Source: Pseudomonadota bacterium
Lineage (GTDB): Bacteria; Pseudomonadota; Gammaproteobacteria; Burkholderiales; Burkholderiaceae_C
Assembly: GCA_023415035.1 (NCBI GenBank)
Contig: JAEZLX010000133.1
Coordinates: 1-15,878, forward strand
Length of the DNA stretch: 15,878 nucleotides
Direction: 5' to 3'
The notes beneath the pieces were generated by a model that worked only from the letters and a program-made list of their open reading frames with translations, searched no databases and was not told where the DNA came from. The translations under genes were made by a program, and so were the position numbers. Of this stretch, positions 13,259 to 15,878 are shown one piece after another (positions within the stretch are counted from its first letter, which is position 1; the number at the start of each line of letters is the position of its first letter).

Positions 13259-14461
13259 TCACTGAACGCGTGCGCCGTCACGGAACCACTTGTCGAACAG
13301 CGCCCGCTCCTCGTCAGTGATGCCGGTGGCGTTGTTCAGCGGCATGAGCTTTTGCACAACCACCTGCTGGTACACGGTCTGGGCGTGCTGCTGCAGCCCT
13401 TCAGGCGAGTCCAGGCGCACGTTCTTGGATTGCAGCGCCTCGCCGTGGCAGAGCACGCAGCGCGCCTCCAGCACGGGCTTGAGCTGCGCGTAGCCGACCG
13501 TCTCCGGCAGCGCCGCTGCCGTGGCGGCCACCGGCGCGGGCCGCAGCCACACAATCAGCCCCAGCAGCACCGCCATGCCGACAGCCGCATAAGGCCAGGG
13601 ATGCGGGTTGCGGCCGAGCTTGTGGCCGTGGCGCATGACGAAGAACTGGCGGATGGCCGCGCCCGCGAACATGATCGCGATCAGCAGCAGCCAGTTCTGC
13701 GGATGCGAATAGACGAAGCTGTAGTGGTTGCTCAGCATGGCGAACACCACCGGCAGCGTGAAGTAGGTGTTGTGCACGCTGCGCTGCTTGCCGCGGATGC
13801 CGTGGATCGGATCGACCGGCCGGCCGGCCTTCATGTCGGCCACCATGACGCGCTGGCCGGGGATGATCCAGAAGAACACGTTGGCGCTCATCGCGGTGGC
13901 CAGCATGGCCCCCATGAGCAGGAAGGCCGCGCGCCCTGCGAACATGTGGGTCGCGGCATACGCGGCTACGCACACCAGCACCAGCACCGCCGCGCCCACC
14001 TTGGCGTCGCCGTTGCGCGTCTGGCCCAGTGTGCGGCAGATGCCGTCGTACAGCAGCCAGAACACCACCAGGAACGCCAATGCCGCCGCGATCGCGCCCG
14101 CCGGGTTCCACGCCATCACGCGCGGATCAATCAGGTAGACGCTCGGGCTCCAGAGGTAGGACACCAGGAACAGCGCGAAGCCGGACAGCCAGGTGGAGTA
14201 GCTTTCCCAATAGAACCAGTGCAGGTGTTCGGGCAGCCTGGGCGGTGCCGCCTTGAACTTGACCGGGTGATAAAACCCCCCGCCGTGCAAGGCCCAGAGC
14301 TCGCCGCTGACGCCGTCCTTCTTGAGCTGCTCGTCCTCGGGGGGCGTCAGGCTGCTGTCGAGAAAGACGAAATAGAACGACGATCCGATCCAGGCAATGG
14401 CCACGATGACGTGCAGCCAGCGCAACAGCAGGTTCGCCCAATCGAGCAAATAGGTTTCCAT
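13259..14461 (-). CDS. puuD: PuuD-type membrane urate oxidase (urate hydroxylase) with cytochrome c domain
   Basis: A 400-residue integral membrane protein that oxidises urate to 5-hydroxyisourate and passes electrons to the respiratory chain. The N-terminal domain (about 1-310) has roughly eight hydrophobic segments and the family's WLHVIVAIAWIGSSFYF helix, with conserved HWFYWESYSTWLSGF and SANVFFWIIPGQ. The C-terminal domain (about 322-400) is a cytochrome c: CVLCHG (Cys335, Cys338, His339) binds haem and Met373 in KLMPLNNATGIT is the likely sixth ligand. GAGGTG a few bases before ATG 14461 supports the start. xdhC lies upstream, matching the order xanthine to urate to 5-hydroxyisourate. 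A palindromic operator-like site lies 147-162 bases upstream. PuuD from Agrobacterium is the recalled model for the family. Confidence 0.92.
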   Translation of the reverse strand: METYLLDWANLLLRWLHVIVAIAWIGSSFYFVFLDSSLTPPEDEQLKKDGVSGELWALHGGGFYHPVKFKAAPPRLPEHLHWFYWESYSTWLSGFALFLVSYLWSPSVYLIDPRVMAWNPAGAIAAALAFLVVFWLLYDGICRTLGQTRNGDAKVGAAVLVLVCVAAYAATHMFAGRAAFLLMGAMLATAMSANVFFWIIPGQRVMVADMKAGRPVDPIHGIRGKQRSVHNTYFTLPVVFAMLSNHYSFVYSHPQNWLLLIAIMFAGAAIRQFFVMRHGHKLGRNPHPWPYAAVGMAVLLGLIVWLRPAPVAATAAALPETVGYAQLKPVLEARCVLCHGEALQSKNVRLDSPEGLQQHAQTVYQQVVVQKLMPLNNATGITDEERALFDKWFRDGARVQ

Positions 14462-14607
14462 GGCACCTCAATACAGCACGGCCTGACGGCACCTTGGCCG
14501 CCATCGGCGAATCCGGCTCACCACCGCGGGCGCTCTGAACCGGCTGAGGGCCGCGAATCGAGTGATGCCCCGGGGGACACGCACTGCACCGCTGCGACCA
14601 GACCGCC

Positions 14608-14623
14608 AAAGTGTATACACTTT
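14608..14623. promoter_or_regulatory. Perfect 16-bp palindrome upstream of puuD, operator candidate
   Basis: AAAGTGTATACACTTT is its own reverse complement and lies in the 181-bp gap between the xdhC stop and the puuD start. The TGTATACA centre is the style of site used by GntR-family (FCD) regulators. No convincing -35 could be placed. TACACT (minus strand, 14610-14615) could serve as a -10. A degenerate copy is present at the xdhC start. Confidence 0.6.
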
Positions 14624-14642
14624 TTGGCAACAAAACGAAGGC

Positions 14643-15503
14643 TCAGACAGCCGATTCGACTTGCGCGTGGCGACCACTGTCCCTGAGCAAGATCTGGGCC
14701 ACGACCGACGCCGCGATCACCGCCGGCGCCTTGCCTTCGATGCCCGGCAACCCGATCGGGCAGGTCACCGCGGCCAGCTCGTCGGCCGTAAAGCCGCGTT
14801 CGTCCAGACGATGACCGAACTTCGCCCACTTGGTGCGGCTGCCGATGAGGCCGATGAAGCCCAGATCGGCGCGTTCGCGGCGGCGTGTCAGGCAGGCCGC
14901 CACGATGTCCAGGTCCTCCGCGTGGGAAAAGCTCATGATGAGCACATGGCTGCCAGGCGCCAGATCGGCCACCGCGGCCTGCACGGGGTCGGAATGCTCG
15001 GCGCGCACGGTGGCCGGCAGATCCGCCGGAAAGACCTCGTCGCGGCTGTCGATCCAGTGCACGACGTAGGGCAGCGGCGCCAGCGCCTGGACGATGGCGC
15101 GCCCCACGTGGCCGCCACCGAACAGGGCGAGCGGCTGCAGCGGCGTGGCCAGCCGCTGGCGAAGGGCGTCTGCATCACCCACCGACACGCGCTCGAACAG
15201 CAGTTCCAGCGAGCCGCCACAGCACTGCCCCAGCGATGGCCCCAGCGCCACGGTCTGCACCGGCGGCAGCGCGGCGCCCGTGCGCAGCGCCTCGCGCGCC
15301 TGCGCGATGGCCTGCCACTCCAGCGATCCGCCCCCGATGGTGCCGGTCACCTCGTCGGGCCACACCGCCATCCAGGTGCCGCTTTCGCGCGGCACCGAAC
15401 CCCTCGTGCGCCCCACGATCACCAGCACCGCCGGGCCGGCACCGGCCGCCAGTCGGGCCAGCAACCGGTCCAGTGCGGCGTCGGGCTGTGTCAAATTGGC
15501 CAT
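14643..15503 (-). CDS. xdhC: Xanthine dehydrogenase accessory protein XdhC
   Basis: A 286-residue cytoplasmic chaperone that binds molybdenum cofactor, promotes its sulfuration and inserts it into xanthine dehydrogenase. The N-terminal XdhC/CoxI domain shows GRTRGSVPRESGTWMAV (31-47), GTIGGGSLEWQA (54-65) and SLGQCCGGSLELLFE with Cys94-Cys95, the position of the cofactor-binding Cys. A Rossmann motif FGGGHVGRA is at 128-136. The C-terminal XdhC domain has GFIGLIGSRTK and CPIGLPGIEGKAPAVIAASV. Length is normal. ATG 15503 fits the family start (MANLTQ), though no Shine-Dalgarno is visible. The catalytic subunits, usually just upstream as xdhA and xdhB, are not upstream here: the next gene is divergent. 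Confidence 0.92.
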   Translation of the reverse strand: MANLTQPDAALDRLLARLAAGAGPAVLVIVGRTRGSVPRESGTWMAVWPDEVTGTIGGGSLEWQAIAQAREALRTGAALPPVQTVALGPSLGQCCGGSLELLFERVSVGDADALRQRLATPLQPLALFGGGHVGRAIVQALAPLPYVVHWIDSRDEVFPADLPATVRAEHSDPVQAAVADLAPGSHVLIMSFSHAEDLDIVAACLTRRRERADLGFIGLIGSRTKWAKFGHRLDERGFTADELAAVTCPIGLPGIEGKAPAVIAASVVAQILLRDSGRHAQVESAV

Positions 15504-15682
15504 AGAAAGTGTATGCAGTCGTAAAAGCGGAGGCTTTCGTGCAGTATGGCAGGGGCTGTGTTTGCACCAACCACGCTATTGGCCATAGACTTTATAAGCA
15601 TTTCAATCCATGCCACCTGGGCAGTCATGGCACAGGCGCATTTCGCACCACTTGTCCTGACGCCCGGTACACACCGACAGCC
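15504..15682. promoter_or_regulatory. Divergent control region between xdhC and the lipoprotein gene
   Basis: It holds a symmetric TTATAA (15592-15597) that could be a -10 box in both directions, preceded by TGC on the minus strand. A 12-base direct repeat ATTGGCCATAGA occurs at 15495-15506 and 15578-15589, the first copy including the xdhC start codon. AAAGTGTATGCAGTC (15506-15520) is a degenerate match to the palindrome upstream of puuD. A 31-codon minus-strand frame (15586-15491) ends overlapping the xdhC start. Confidence 0.4.
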
Positions 15683-15878
15683 ATGACCCAGACCGCTGCC
15701 CGACAGATCCACAGCCACCCGACCGGCATCCGCGCCCTGCTGGGCCTGGCCGTTGCCACGCTGCTGGCCTCGTGCGCCGCACACCGCCCCGCCCCCGTGG
15801 CCCAGGAAGAGCCGCCGCCAGCGCCCCTGGCGCAGCCGCCCGCCACCCCCCAACCGATGCCCGAGATCGTGTCGCACG
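15683..15878 (+). CDS. Hypothetical lipoprotein, N-terminal part (runs off the right edge)
   Basis: An open frame of 65 codons from ATG 15683 to the window end. It starts MTQTAARQIHSHPTGIRA, followed by a hydrophobic stretch LLGLAVATLLA and a lipobox L-A-S-C with Cys31 as the lipidation site, so export and anchoring by the Lol/Lsp route is expected. The mature part visible is a Pro/Ala-rich linker (PAPVAQEEPPPAPLAQPP), common in outer-membrane lipoproteins with a C-terminal domain beyond a flexible tether. No domain can be named from what is present. It is divergent from xdhC and probably unrelated to purine use. Ribosome site is weak. Confidence 0.65.
   Translation, partial: MTQTAARQIHSHPTGIRALLGLAVATLLASCAAHRPAPVAQEEPPPAPLAQPPATPQPMPEIVSH

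Noticed and set aside
13256..14686. Plus-strand open frame of 476 codons opposite puuD
   Set aside because: It is a shadow of a firmly identified membrane/cytochrome gene, with no coherent domain.

Overview
The window is 15.9 kb of dense, GC-rich bacterial chromosome with no RNA genes, no mobile elements, and no gene-free stretch longer than about 210 bases. Gene content and codon use fit a betaproteobacterium of the Burkholderiales, probably Comamonadaceae or a close relative. Pointers are the DUF3348/DUF802/OmpA/DUF2894 cluster, PuuD-type urate oxidation and a TRAP-type binding protein beside MarR regulators. This placement is inference, since no rRNA or core marker lies in the window.

Left part (1-5100): an aromatic-acid module. 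Reading leftward are a MarR regulator, a group A FAD monooxygenase, a 63-residue DUF2783 protein, a VOC-fold protein and the start of fumarylacetoacetase. Reading rightward are a TRAP substrate-binding protein with no membrane partner and a second MarR regulator about half identical to the first. The 208-bp divergent control region holds two near-identical palindromes (GTTGC-N4-GCAAC), one on each side, which look like operators for one or both MarR proteins. The likely logic is uptake of an aromatic acid, hydroxylation to a homogentisate-type ring-cleavage substrate, and fumarylacetoacetate hydrolysis. The monooxygenase plus small-partner layout resembles the 3-hydroxyphenylacetate 6-hydroxylase MhaAB. 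The ring-cleavage dioxygenase is not in the window.

Middle part (5097-9337): four tightly packed or overlapping leftward genes, DUF3348, DUF802, an OmpA/MotB-like protein and DUF2894. The DUF802 protein combines a four-helix TolQ/ExbB/MotA-like channel module with a cytoplasmic coiled-coil tail of about 615 residues. The OmpA protein has one membrane helix carrying an Asp, followed by a peptidoglycan-binding domain. Together they look like an ion-driven, wall-anchored motor that recalls ZorAB of Zorya but has different partners. This is the best candidate for an undescribed system.

Right part (9443-15503): six more leftward genes. xdhC (molybdenum cofactor delivery to xanthine dehydrogenase) and puuD (membrane urate oxidase with cytochrome c domain) belong to purine catabolism. 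ttuD (glycerate 2-kinase) could finish the glyoxylate branch of that pathway. fghA, a small serine esterase and a short-chain dehydrogenase lie between. A perfect 16-bp palindrome upstream of puuD, with a degenerate copy at the xdhC start, suggests a shared regulator. At the right edge a proline-rich lipoprotein gene begins on the opposite strand and runs out of the window.
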